Shown here: piece by piece, positions 1-7,197 of the stretch | How positions within the stretch are numbered: the first letter of the stretch is position 1 | Layout of the letters: the number at the start of each line of letters is the position of its first letter | Assembly: GCA_964511025.1 (NCBI GenBank) | Contig: CAZEDK010000032.1 | Span: 1-22,760 of the forward strand | Direction of reading: 5' to 3' | DNA from: CAZEDK01 sp964511025 | GTDB taxonomy: Bacteria; Patescibacteriota; Gracilibacteria; UBA1369; GWF2-33-10 | Length of the DNA: 22,760 nucleotides | Position numbers and translations under genes: made by a program | Notes under the pieces: generated by a model | What the model was told of the DNA's origin: nothing | The model's input: the letters and a program-made list of their open reading frames with translations, nothing else | Database searches by the model: none

Positions 1-975
1 ACTATAGGGACCATAGCCAAATAAATATGAATATTCATTACTTTTTATCATTTCTATCGATCCTTTCCAAAAATCAATACGAGAAGATTTTGAAACATTT
101 TGTTCCAAATTGCTAATTTGCTCTTGATTTAAATTATCTAAATTTTGCTTTGGAAATTTATTTTCATGATAACTTTGAAATTGATGAGAAATGAAAAAAG
201 CCACTAAACAAATCAAAACAAAGATTCCAAAATATTTTTTCCATTGTACTTTATCCTTTATTCTTTGTTTTATTCTCCAAATCAAATAAAAAAATCCACA
301 AATAAGAATCATACTAAAAAGAGCAATCATAGCGCCGGCAGAATCTGCCAAAAGAAAACTTATAAAATTTAACAAAAAAAGCAGTCCCCATAGAATTTTG
401 GATGCTAATTTTTTGCTTTGAAAAAATTGCCAGATAATAAATGGCAGTAGCAAAAGCAAGAAATCACTATAAGCATTCGGATAGGCAGAAAATATTTCAC
501 GAAAATCCTGAAAAGACCCGGAAAATCTATCAAATGACCTATTGAGATAAGCGTTAAACCCAATCAAAGTGCTTAATGTAGCTGTAAAAATTGAAAAATT
601 AATAAAATAATTTATATATTTTTTCTCCAAAAAGTTTTTTGAAACAATAAAAAATATAAGCAAAGCACCAAAAACCTGAAAAACTTCAATAAGTCCGTAA
701 TTTTTTGTTTTTGAAAATAAAAAAGATAAAAAATAAAAAATTGAAAATGTTATAAGCAAAAAATCATAAATATTTAATTCAATTTTTTTTCTTTGCGCTA
801 ATAAAAAGATAAAAATAATTCCTGACATTCCAATCAAAAACGCATATACCAAATTAGCTTGCAGACTTATACCTCCTCTATGCAAAACTCCAAATAAAAG
901 CATAGCCGAAAAGAAAAAAAGGATAAGTTTTTGAGGCAGATTGTTTAAAATATATTTTTTTAAAAAAGTACCCAT
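1..975 (-). CDS. O-antigen ligase/polymerase-like integral membrane protein (3' end outside window)
   Basis: The 325 visible residues read without a stop from an ATG at 973-975 to the window edge, so the C-terminus is missing. The protein is a string of about nine to ten hydrophobic segments separated by short basic loops. A larger hydrophilic loop follows (residues about 262-300), with R299-I-D-F-W303 and then F319-G-Y-G-P323. An Arg/Trp pair followed by a G-x-G near the end of a large extracytoplasmic loop is the usual signature of the Wzy_C/WaaL O-antigen ligase family, which polymerises or transfers surface glycans on the outer face of the membrane. The family call is from topology and this motif only; a related oligosaccharide polymerase is equally possible. 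It is divergent from efp across a 135-bp gap. No Shine-Dalgarno sequence precedes the start. Confidence 0.6.
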   Translation of the reverse strand, partial: MGTFLKKYILNNLPQKLILFFFSAMLLFGVLHRGGISLQANLVYAFLIGMSGIIFIFLLAQRKKIELNIYDFLLITFSIFYFLSFLFSKTKNYGLIEVFQVFGALLIFFIVSKNFLEKKYINYFINFSIFTATLSTLIGFNAYLNRSFDRFSGSFQDFREIFSAYPNAYSDFLLLLLPFIIWQFFQSKKLASKILWGLLFLLNFISFLLADSAGAMIALFSMILICGFFYLIWRIKQRIKDKVQWKKYFGIFVLICLVAFFISHQFQSYHENKFPKQNLDNLNQEQISNLEQNVSKSSRIDFWKGSIEMIKSNEYSYLFGYGPYS

Positions 976-981
976 TGACTT

Positions 982-1007
982 GCAAAAACTTAAATCACAG
1001 CTATTAT
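982..1007 (+). promoter_or_regulatory. Putative sigma70 promoter of efp with overlapping inverted repeat
   Basis: A -35-like TTGCAA at 980-985 and a -10-like TATTAT at 1002-1007 are separated by 16 bp. A 6-bp inverted repeat, ATAGCT (1006-1011) and AGCTAT (1017-1022) with a 5-nt loop, overlaps the -10 and the expected start point, so it could be an operator or a 5' hairpin. The predicted leader to the efp ATG is about 95 nt and contains the tandem repeat described separately. Confidence 0.45.
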
Positions 1008-1061
1008 AGCTTGGGTAGCTATCAGCGTCTAGCATGTGACGAAAAGTACAGATCAAGGACG

Positions 1062-1105
1062 CTAATCGCTAAACACTAATCGCTAAACACTAATCGCTAA
1101 TCGCT
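1062..1105. repeat. 14-bp tandem repeat (CTAATCGCTAAACA) just upstream of efp
   Basis: Two exact copies of CTAATCGCTAAACA occur at 1062-1075 and 1076-1089. They are followed by a partial copy, CTAATCGCT (1090-1098), and a further AATCGCT (1099-1105). The array stops 5 bp before the efp start codon, exactly where a ribosome binding site would normally lie. There is no spacer/repeat alternation, so it is not a CRISPR array. It probably lies in the 5' untranslated leader of efp. Confidence 0.9.
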
Positions 1106-1110
1106 CAGAT

Positions 1111-1677
1111 ATGTTTTATCCAATAGCACAGCTTCAAAACAAAGTTATTATTGATCCGGACACTGGAGATCCATGTATTGTAACAAAATTTGTATTCTCA
1201 AAAGTTGCAAGAGGCGGTGGAGTTGCGAAATGTAGTTTGAAAAACCTAAAAACAGGCGCAAATTTACAGAAAAGTTTTCAAGGCAATGATAAAGTGGAAG
1301 CTGCTGATGTAGGTTATATTAAATGCCAATATTTATACAAAGAAGGTGATAATTATGTGTTTATGAATAATGAAACTTATGAACAGTTTGAAATATCAGA
1401 AGATAATCTTGAGACTCAAAAATATTTTTTACTTGAAGGTGTAGATGTAGATGTTCAAATGTTTCAAGAACAACCAATCAGTGTAAACCTCAAACCAAAA
1501 ATGGAATTAAAAGTTATTGAAACCGATCCTGGAGTTAGGGGTGACACAGCAGGAGCGGCAAGAAAATCAGCAAATCTCGAAACTGGCTTAGTTGTGCAGG
1601 TGCCACTTTTCATAAATGAAGGGGATACTATCAGAGTTAATACAGAAAGTTTAGAATATTGCGAAAGGGTGCAGTAG
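1111..1677 (+). CDS. efp: Elongation factor P
   Basis: EF-P binds between the P and E sites of the ribosome and relieves stalling on consecutive prolines. At 188 aa it has the usual length and three-domain layout: an N-terminal KOW-like domain, a central OB domain (about 70-130) and a C-terminal OB domain with the very conserved E-T-D-P-G-V-R-G-D-T stretch (about 136-145) and the L-F-I-N-E-G-D segment. In the N-terminal loop that carries the modified residue, alignment to the E. coli P-G-K-G tip puts Arg34 (A33-R34-G35-G36) where E. coli has Lys34, so this is an arginine-type EF-P. No epmA/epmB or earP gene is visible in the window. The 3' end overlaps the convergent prepilin peptidase gene by 27 bp. 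The start is fixed by the typical N-terminal length; no Shine-Dalgarno is present. Confidence 0.95.
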   Translation: MFYPIAQLQNKVIIDPDTGDPCIVTKFVFSKVARGGGVAKCSLKNLKTGANLQKSFQGNDKVEAADVGYIKCQYLYKEGDNYVFMNNETYEQFEISEDNLETQKYFLLEGVDVDVQMFQEQPISVNLKPKMELKVIETDPGVRGDTAGAARKSANLETGLVVQVPLFINEGDTIRVNTESLEYCERVQ

Positions 1678-2061
1678 GTAAAGCAAAACCCCACAAAAAA
1701 TAGCTGGAGCATAAGGCAATTTATTTTTAAAAATTAAAGCAAAAATTCCTCCAATGATAAAAATATATAAAAAAATCGATATTATTTGACTGGATTTTAG
1801 TGAAAAAGCTATCAAAGCCAGTAATTTAATATCTCCTCCGCCAATCCACTTTTTCAAAAAAGGATACATAAATATCAATACAAGCAAAGATCCATTTAGC
1901 AATTGATGAAAAATAAAAACTAAACTTTTTGAATATAAAAAATAACTTAAAACAATAACAAAGCCAAAAGTTAATACGATATTGTAAATCTTTTTATTAT
2001 ATAAATCTGTTAAGGCGGATATAAATGAAATTGATAAAATCACGAAATAACTGAAATTCAT
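1651..2061 (-). CDS. Minimal type IV prepilin peptidase (A24 family, TadV/CpaA-like)
   Basis: This 136-aa membrane protein is an aspartyl peptidase that cleaves the leader of Flp-type prepilins at the cytoplasmic face of the membrane. The two family aspartates are visible: D19 in the T-D-L-Y-N-K-K-I-Y-N segment after the first membrane helix, and D77 in the GxGD-type motif G-G-G-D-I-K. A P-Y-A-P-A-I segment near residue 116 also matches the family. It has no N-methyltransferase domain, which is normal for Tad-type peptidases. An ATG 24 codons upstream (2133) would extend the gene into tadC. I chose the ATG at 2059-2061 because it forms a TAATG stop/start overlap with tadC and gives the usual short N-terminus. 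It is the last gene of the pilus operon and overlaps efp tail to tail. Confidence 0.85.
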   Translation of the reverse strand: MNFSYFVILSISFISALTDLYNKKIYNIVLTFGFVIVLSYFLYSKSLVFIFHQLLNGSLLVLIFMYPFLKKWIGGGDIKLLALIAFSLKSSQIISIFLYIFIIGGIFALIFKNKLPYAPAIFCGVLLYLLHPFAIF

Positions 2062-2918
2062 TAATTTAAATTTAAAAAAAGTATTAAACCCGGACCTAAA
2101 TAAATAATTAAAAGTGCAGGGAATATACAACAAATAAGCGGAAACATTATTTTGACAGAAGCTTCACGTGAAATTGTTTCAGCCTTTTGTCTTTTTTTGA
2201 CTCTAATTAATTCTGATTGAATTTTTAAAGCTTTTGAAAGCGGGACACCAAGTTTTTTTGATTGATTAATGAGTAAACACAATTTATCAAAATCGCTACT
2301 TTGTATTTTGTTTTTTAAATTTTCAAAAACTGTTTCAAGAGAAAATCCATATTTTATTTTGAGATGAAGCTTTTTGAATTCTAAACAGGTAGCGTTATTC
2401 GAAGATTTAGAAAGATAATAAATTGCATTTTCTATGTTATTGCCGCTTTCCAATGCTAAAATTAAAAAATCAATAGATGCGTTGAAATGCTTGTCAAACT
2501 CTCGTTTTCTTTTGCTGCTCGCAGCCTTAAGCCACAAAATCGGAATTTTTAAACTTAAAAAAAACAAAAATATATATAATAAAATATTAGTTAGTGTCCA
2601 ACCAAAAAACCAAATGCGCATTATTGTATAAAGATCAGTTGAAAAAACACAGAATTGTTGGACTGATAATATATCTTCAGTGCTTACATTGTATGGATTT
2701 GCAATTTTTTGCAACAAATTTTCTATTTTATTTCTATCATTAAGACGCGATACCAAATATCCAGCTTTGAAAAGTTTCAATTTAAGAAATCTAATAAATA
2801 ATGGAATTTTTAAATTTTCAGATGCAGTTTTTAGATTTTCAAAAAATAGATATTTATAGAGAAAATAAAAAAACAATATCAGTAATATAATCGACAAAAT
2901 AATTTCTTTTTGAAACAT
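2061..2918 (-). CDS. Tad pilus platform protein TadC-like (T2SSF domain)
   Basis: This 285-aa inner-membrane protein of the type II secretion F family probably forms the assembly platform with TadB and couples the CpaF ATPase to pilin extrusion. It has an N-terminal membrane helix (about 7-25), a pair of hydrophobic segments around residues 100-130, and a soluble T2SSF domain (about 140-250) with the typical L-A-L-E-S-G-N...A segment. It ends with two hydrophobic segments containing the K-I-M-F-P-L...F-P-A-L pattern typical of TadC C-termini. It starts one base after the tadB stop and its own stop overlaps the prepilin peptidase start (TAATG), which indicates translational coupling. Confidence 0.82.
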   Translation of the reverse strand: MFQKEIILSIILLILFFYFLYKYLFFENLKTASENLKIPLFIRFLKLKLFKAGYLVSRLNDRNKIENLLQKIANPYNVSTEDILSVQQFCVFSTDLYTIMRIWFFGWTLTNILLYIFLFFLSLKIPILWLKAASSKRKREFDKHFNASIDFLILALESGNNIENAIYYLSKSSNNATCLEFKKLHLKIKYGFSLETVFENLKNKIQSSDFDKLCLLINQSKKLGVPLSKALKIQSELIRVKKRQKAETISREASVKIMFPLICCIFPALLIIYLGPGLILFLNLN

Positions 2919-2919
2919 A

Positions 2920-3864
2920 TTAAAATTTAATTTTTATTATTTTTCGTATCCATAAAAACCCAATTAAATCTAGAAAAAGCGCGAAAAAAACTAAAAAATT
3001 GCCAAGTTTTGTATTAAATAAAGGTGCAACATAAGAAGGACTTAAAAAACTAAATATCAAAATCGAAAAAGGACCGAGTAAAACAAGAAGCAATGCTGAT
3101 AATTTACCTTGTGCCGTATATGAAGCTATATCTTTTTCAAATTTAAGTCTTTCTCGCAGGCTATCTGTAAATCTATCCAAAACATTAGTCAAATTACCAC
3201 CTGTTTTTTGTTGCATTTCGATAATTGAACAAAAGAAAGAGATATCAGGAATTTCTATTTTTTCTTCTAAATATTTGAGTGCTAAACTCATAGATTGATT
3301 AAGTGAGAGTTTGGAGCTGAAATTTTTTAAATATGTTTTGAGAGGTTCATTTGCTTCGAGCGCTACAAAGGCGATAGCATTTGGGAAATTATAAGAAGCT
3401 TTGAGGCTATATGATAAAGCTTCAAAAATCGATGGCAATTCTTCATTTATTCTTTTTAGTAATTTAGAATACTTAAATTCAATAAAAAACTTGATAAAAA
3501 GTAAAAAGATAAAAACAAAAAACATTTGCCAAAAAATCGAAATTTTATAAATCACACCAGTAAACATTACACACAAATAAACAGTAAATATAAAAAATAA
3601 AAATAAAGAAAAATGTATTTTGAAATTAAGAAAATGATATTTTTTAAAAATCTCTTTTGTAATGGAAAAATTAGCTAAATACAAATCTATTTTCTCAAAG
3701 AATCTTAAGCAGTAATTTTTAAACTGATTCAAACAAAATAAATCTTTAATAGTTTTTTTATCCAAAAAATCAAAGTAAAACAAAGCAAATGTAATCAATA
3801 AAAAAACAATAAAAATCAAAGTAAAAACTATAAAAACATATCTATTTTGTAAATCAAAAAACAT
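2920..3864 (-). CDS. Tad pilus platform protein TadB-like (T2SSF domain)
   Basis: This 314-aa protein is the second T2SSF-family platform subunit. It has an N-terminal membrane helix (about 8-30), two closely spaced hydrophobic segments (about 86-130), and a cytoplasmic T2SSF helical domain (about 140-245) with L-P-x-x-F-E-A-L-S-Y-S-L and Q-Q-K-T-G-G-N-L elements typical of TadB. Two C-terminal membrane segments follow. The gene starts inside the cpaF stop codon (TAATG at 3862-3866) and is followed by tadC after one base, matching the conserved cpaF-tadB-tadC order. Confidence 0.85.
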   Translation of the reverse strand: MFFDLQNRYVFIVFTLIFIVFLLITFALFYFDFLDKKTIKDLFCLNQFKNYCLRFFEKIDLYLANFSITKEIFKKYHFLNFKIHFSLFLFFIFTVYLCVMFTGVIYKISIFWQMFFVFIFLLFIKFFIEFKYSKLLKRINEELPSIFEALSYSLKASYNFPNAIAFVALEANEPLKTYLKNFSSKLSLNQSMSLALKYLEEKIEIPDISFFCSIIEMQQKTGGNLTNVLDRFTDSLRERLKFEKDIASYTAQGKLSALLLVLLGPFSILIFSFLSPSYVAPLFNTKLGNFLVFFALFLDLIGFLWIRKIIKIKF

Positions 3865-5051
3865 TAGTTAAAAGAATTAATTTCTAATGGGACATTGTTT
3901 GTTTTTATAAAAGAATCGGTCTTGCTGTCATAGAAAAACCATTTTTTCAGTTCATAATCAGTTAAATGCAAATCAGCTTTATAAACTTGTGAGATTTCAA
4001 CCATTTTTCTTGCACCACCTGCAATTCTTTTCATCTGAATAATCAAATCAATTGCACTAATAATCTGAGGACGTAATGCACTCAGTGGCAAATCCAAATC
4101 AGACATAAGCGCCATGGTTTCTATGCGATACATTGATTCAAGCGGAGAATTAGCATGAACAGTTGTGAGAGAGCCTTTGTGACCAGTATTCATAGCTTGA
4201 AGCATATCAATCGCCTCACCGGATCTTATTTCTCCAACTATAATTCTATCGGGACGCATACGTAGAGCATTTCTAAGTATTTGTCTTATAGTCACCTCTC
4301 CAGTTCCTTCACTATTTGCGGGTCTTGTTTCCAAACTGATAATATGTGGATTTTTGATCCTCATTTCAGCGCTATCTTCTATGGTAATTATTCTTTCCGA
4401 GCTATTTATCAAGTTAGATAAACAATTAAGAAGCGTGGTCTTGCCACTGCCTGTGCCACCGCTAACAACAATATTCCATTTATTTTGTACACACTGACTA
4501 AGAACATTTGCCATTTCAGAAGTCAAAGTATGGTTTTTTACAAAATTTTCCAACTCAAAAACTTCTTTTGGAAATTTACGTATAGTCAATACAGGTCCAA
4601 GCAAACTTAACGGAGATATAATTGCGTTTACTCTGGATTTATCAGGCAGTCTCGCGTCAACCATAGGGCTTGATTGATCTATTCTCCTTCCAGCTTTCGA
4701 AACAATAACATTAATCAAATTCATTAATTCATCATCTGATGAAAATTGGATATCACTTTTATAAAGTTGTCCTTTTTTTTCAAAATAAACATTATCTTTA
4801 CCGTTCACCATAATTTCTGAAATCATCTCATCTTTCAGCAAAACTTCAATTCTTCCAAGTCCAAAAAGCGAATCACAAACTTGAGTGAAAAGTTCTCTTT
4901 TTTCATGTAAATCTATTAAATTCACTTCTTGATCAATTAAATTTTCGATAAATGCTTTGATATCAGCTTCGGATAAATTTTCAAACTCTCCTTCATCGAG
5001 TTTATGCAAAAAGATATTTATTATTAAATTTTTATAATAAGTAAGGGTCAT
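3864..5051 (-). CDS. cpaF: Tad pilus assembly ATPase CpaF/TadA
   Basis: This 395-aa cytoplasmic hexameric secretion ATPase (VirB11/PilT superfamily) powers Flp pilus assembly. Visible motifs in order: an N-terminal domain (about 1-150) with the E-I-M-V-N-G element; Walker A G-G-T-G-S-G-K-T at 198-205; the Asp box T-I-E-D-S-A-E at about 223-229; Walker B I-I-V-G-E-I-R at about 270-276 with Glu274; and the His box T-G-H-K-G-S-L-T-T-V-H-A at 289-300. All catalytic residues are present and the length is normal for CpaF, although the long disordered N-terminus of some homologues is absent. It overlaps the upstream SAF-domain gene by an ATGA. Confidence 0.95.
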   Translation of the reverse strand: MTLTYYKNLIINIFLHKLDEGEFENLSEADIKAFIENLIDQEVNLIDLHEKRELFTQVCDSLFGLGRIEVLLKDEMISEIMVNGKDNVYFEKKGQLYKSDIQFSSDDELMNLINVIVSKAGRRIDQSSPMVDARLPDKSRVNAIISPLSLLGPVLTIRKFPKEVFELENFVKNHTLTSEMANVLSQCVQNKWNIVVSGGTGSGKTTLLNCLSNLINSSERIITIEDSAEMRIKNPHIISLETRPANSEGTGEVTIRQILRNALRMRPDRIIVGEIRSGEAIDMLQAMNTGHKGSLTTVHANSPLESMYRIETMALMSDLDLPLSALRPQIISAIDLIIQMKRIAGGARKMVEISQVYKADLHLTDYELKKWFFYDSKTDSFIKTNNVPLEINSFN

Positions 5052-5692
5052 ATAGATTTATTAAATGGCAAAATTGTAAGCTGTATTAAAAAATCATTAG
5101 CGATAGCATACATCAGTGCAGATATCTCCTGATCGTTTAAAGCAAGGATAATATTACGATTACTGTTTTTGCTTTCACTGATGTCAATTATTTGAGCGTT
5201 TCTTATAATAAATCCATCATCTTGAAAACTTATTTTTTCCTTTGCTATCGCTATATCGACATAATCTTTTATCTTTGTGCCAGTACTTGAAATAAGCAAT
5301 TTTTCATTGATGGCAAAAGCTTTTTTATCAGAATTTAATTTTAATGCCAAAGAATTTGAATCTATAGTGTCAAAAAAATAACTTTCATAAAAAATAGCAT
5401 TTTTGGGTATTCCGTATAGTACAATTTTACCCAACAAATCATCTTTGTCTTTAAAAATTTGTGAATTTTCAAAAAAACTTGGTACAAAAACTTTATTTAA
5501 ATCTTCATCTGTTAATATTTGTCCAGATTTGATTTCTCGATTTGCCACAATGAGCTCTATCCATTCATTTTTTCTTTCAAATTTTGAAGTCCAGTAAAAT
5601 AAAGCAATTACAGCCATAATAAATGTCAAAAAGCTCAAAATTAAAAAATTACGTTTAGCAGGTAGCATAGTTTTAAATTTTTTGAAAAACAT
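5048..5692 (-). CDS. CpaB/RcpC-like SAF-domain pilus assembly protein
   Basis: This 214-aa membrane-anchored protein has a basic N-terminus, one transmembrane helix (about 16-35) and an extracytoplasmic SAF domain starting near residue 43 (I-V-A-N-R-E-I-K-S-G-Q-I-L-T-D-E-D-L). In Gram-negative Tad systems CpaB/RcpC works with the outer-membrane secretin. No secretin gene is present here, so it probably acts at the membrane or cell wall. The gene lies directly before cpaF (4-bp overlap) and 9 bp after the TadG-like gene. The SAF core and position support the call; sequence after residue 110 is divergent. Confidence 0.75.
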   Translation of the reverse strand: MFFKKFKTMLPAKRNFLILSFLTFIMAVIALFYWTSKFERKNEWIELIVANREIKSGQILTDEDLNKVFVPSFFENSQIFKDKDDLLGKIVLYGIPKNAIFYESYFFDTIDSNSLALKLNSDKKAFAINEKLLISSTGTKIKDYVDIAIAKEKISFQDDGFIIRNAQIIDISESKNSNRNIILALNDQEISALMYAIANDFLIQLTILPFNKSI

Positions 5693-5701
5693 AATATTAA
5701 A

Positions 5702-6226
5702 TTAATTTCTAATACGAATTGAATTGATAGATTCGACAGTGATTTTTAAATTTTCAATTTCAAATAAATCTCCTAAAAGCAAATTAAGTTCTTGGTGCAA
5801 AATAACTTTTGTAAAAATTTCTTTATCTGAGTCTGTGTAATTATAAGGATAGATAATTTCATAGCTGTAATTATTTATATTGTTGCTTTGCGCGTTGATA
5901 TCAATATATGTCAAAACGATATTTGCAATTTCATTATAATTTTCGGCAATTTCTGCAATATCTGCTTCAGTAAGCAAATCTAGAGCGTTTAGAGTTTCAG
6001 CTTCAGGATTTTCATTGATATAATTATCTGCCTTTTTTGCAATCATATCCGACACAACCGTAGATCCGCTATGACTTGCGTTATCGCAAATAGCTTGTAG
6101 TTTTGCGAAATGTAAATAGATGGAGCCGATATTGACAGAAAGTCCGAGCATAATTATTAATAAAAAAAGTATTATTGTGATGAAAAGCAGCGTGGTTGCT
6201 TCTTTTTTATATTTCTTCATATTCAA
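5702..6226 (-). CDS. TadG-like pilus assembly protein
   Basis: This 174-aa protein has a short basic N-terminus, one transmembrane helix (about 11-35) and then an extracytoplasmic region with A-I-C-D-N-A-S as seen in TadE/TadG-like proteins (usually A-x-D-A-A-A-L-A-G). Unlike the neighbouring TadE-like protein it has no G|xxxxE prepilin cleavage site. It overlaps the tadE-like gene by 20 bp. An internal ATG two codons downstream (6218-6220) is an equally plausible start. The family call rests on the N-terminal layout and operon position; the C-terminal two thirds is not recognisable to me. Confidence 0.6.
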   Translation of the reverse strand: MNMKKYKKEATTLLFITIILFLLIIMLGLSVNIGSIYLHFAKLQAICDNASHSGSTVVSDMIAKKADNYINENPEAETLNALDLLTEADIAEIAENYNEIANIVLTYIDINAQSNNINNYSYEIIYPYNYTDSDKEIFTKVILHQELNLLLGDLFEIENLKITVESINSIRIRN

Positions 6227-6617
6227 TTCTGGATTTAGACACGGAAGTAACCGTCAAATAATCGTCAGAAAAAATCTCCACATAAAAAGGTAAAGTATAT
6301 CTAAGTTCCACAGTCAAAGTATCACCCTTTGTTCTATCTATAGAATTTTCATCTTCCGGGTCTATAGTTATTTGATATCTGCTCAAATCACCGTCAAAAG
6401 CTTTTGTCGCATCCTCAATAGCAGCAATTACTTGATCATTTTGGTTGGTTTGTGCTCCAATTCTTGCGCCTTCTTTTGCCGCGTAGGTAATAACCTGCTG
6501 TGCTGTGAACATGTAGGAAACTATGACGATGCCTATGATTATAAGCATCAAAACAGGTAAAATGATTGCAAATTCCAAAACCGCCTGCCCATTTTGATTT
6601 TTTAAAAAAAGTTTCAT
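6207..6617 (-). CDS. TadE-like pseudopilin
   Basis: This 136-aa protein begins with a short basic leader followed by N-G10|Q11-A-V-L-E15-F and a hydrophobic helix with I-L-P, the standard TadE signature. The Gly10|Gln11 site with Glu at +5 matches the cleavage site of the Flp pilin in this window, so the same prepilin peptidase is expected to process both. TadE proteins are low-abundance pseudopilins needed for pilus assembly. The E-G-A-R-I-G-A segment at about 49-55 is also typical. It is the first gene of the leftward operon and faces the flp gene across a 140-bp gap. Confidence 0.8.
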   Translation of the reverse strand: MKLFLKNQNGQAVLEFAIILPVLMLIIIGIVIVSYMFTAQQVITYAAKEGARIGAQTNQNDQVIAAIEDATKAFDGDLSRYQITIDPEDENSIDRTKGDTLTVELRYTLPFYVEIFSDDYLTVTSVSKSRIEYEEI

Positions 6618-6713
6618 CAGAAAAGTAATTCTGATTAATTAATGCATGAACTTTGTTAAAATTTCGTTAAAAATCGAAACTTTTTAGGAATTTCGTGTGG
6701 ATTTTATAAATTT

Positions 6714-6741
6714 TTGGCATATAACTAATATATGCTTTATA
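6714..6741 (+). promoter_or_regulatory. Putative flp promoter with palindrome in the spacer
   Basis: A -35-like TTGGCA (6714-6719) and an extended -10, TGC then TTTATA (6733-6741), are 16 bp apart. Within this lies a perfect 7-bp inverted repeat, GCATATA (6717-6723) and TATATGC (6729-6735) with a 5-bp centre, which is a good operator candidate. Transcription would start about 10 nt before the flp ATG. No convincing promoter for the leftward tad operon was found in the remaining part of 6618-6757. Confidence 0.42.
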
Positions 6742-6757
6742 TCTTAATTTTATATTT

Positions 6758-6934
6758 ATGCATAAAATTCTCTCAAAATTTGGCAAAGATGAGTCGGGAC
6801 AGGCTCTTTCTGAATATGCGTTAATTTTAGCTTTGATTGCGGTCGTTGTAGTTGGGGTAGTTAGTAGTCTTGGAACTGAAATCAAAGAAGTATTTCAGGA
6901 TGTGATTGATTCACTTAGTGGCAGCTCATCTTAA
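6758..6934 (+). CDS. flp: Flp-type major pilin precursor
   Basis: This 58-aa gene is short but unmistakable. It encodes a 14-residue basic leader ending in D-E-S-G14, then Q15-A-L-S-E19-Y20, a hydrophobic stretch (about 21-38), and a short polar tail ending in serines. Flp pilins are cut after the Gly by a TadV-type peptidase, leaving Glu at +5 and Tyr at +6 exactly as here; the mature 44-residue subunit polymerises into the pilus. It lies divergent from the tad operon, so pilin dosage can be set separately from the assembly machine. The final 9 bp overlap the convergent DUF192 gene. There is no Shine-Dalgarno sequence. Confidence 0.9.
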   Translation: MHKILSKFGKDESGQALSEYALILALIAVVVVGVVSSLGTEIKEVFQDVIDSLSGSSS

Positions 6935-7180
6935 AAAAACCGGAATTTCAATAATATTTTTAGTGCCTTTTGGTGCAAGAAAAATTTTCCATGGCCTTAA
7001 ATTTTTCTTTGTAGTGATAATTTGTTCGTTTTTGTCTAGACAAATAATGTCCACATTGAATCTCATGCCAAAAGTGTGAATAGCACGACAATTTTTCAAT
7101 GCAAGTCCAAAATTAGATTTTTTGCGAAAACTCAATCCAAGAAATCTTTGCCAAAAGGTTTTAGCTTCTCTGATTTCCAT
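6926..7180 (-). CDS. DUF192 family protein
   Basis: This 84-aa protein matches the DUF192 (COG1430) family pattern: F-W-Q-R-F-L-G-L-S-F-R near the N-terminus, then C-R-A-I-H-T-F-G-M-R-F and V-D-I-I-C-L-D, ending with I-E-I-P. The molecular function of the family is not established. Many members are exported; this one has no signal peptide and is shorter than typical (about 110-150 aa), lacking the variable N-terminal part. It sits 17 bp downstream of uvrB and is probably cotranscribed with it. Its end overlaps the flp gene on the other strand by 9 bp. Confidence 0.8.
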   Translation of the reverse strand: MEIREAKTFWQRFLGLSFRKKSNFGLALKNCRAIHTFGMRFNVDIICLDKNEQIITTKKNLRPWKIFLAPKGTKNIIEIPVFLR

Positions 7181-7197
7181 TTTTTTATGATTTGAAT

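Noticed and set aside
1062..1105. CRISPR-like short repeats before efp
   Set aside because: The units are contiguous 14-mers with no unique spacers and no cas genes nearby; this is a simple tandem repeat.
1464..1712. 82-aa leftward open frame across the end of efp
   Set aside because: It is antisense to well-conserved efp codons and has no recognisable features; a shadow frame.
6667..6885. 72-aa leftward open frame opposite flp
   Set aside because: The rightward strand encodes a textbook Flp pilin at the same place.
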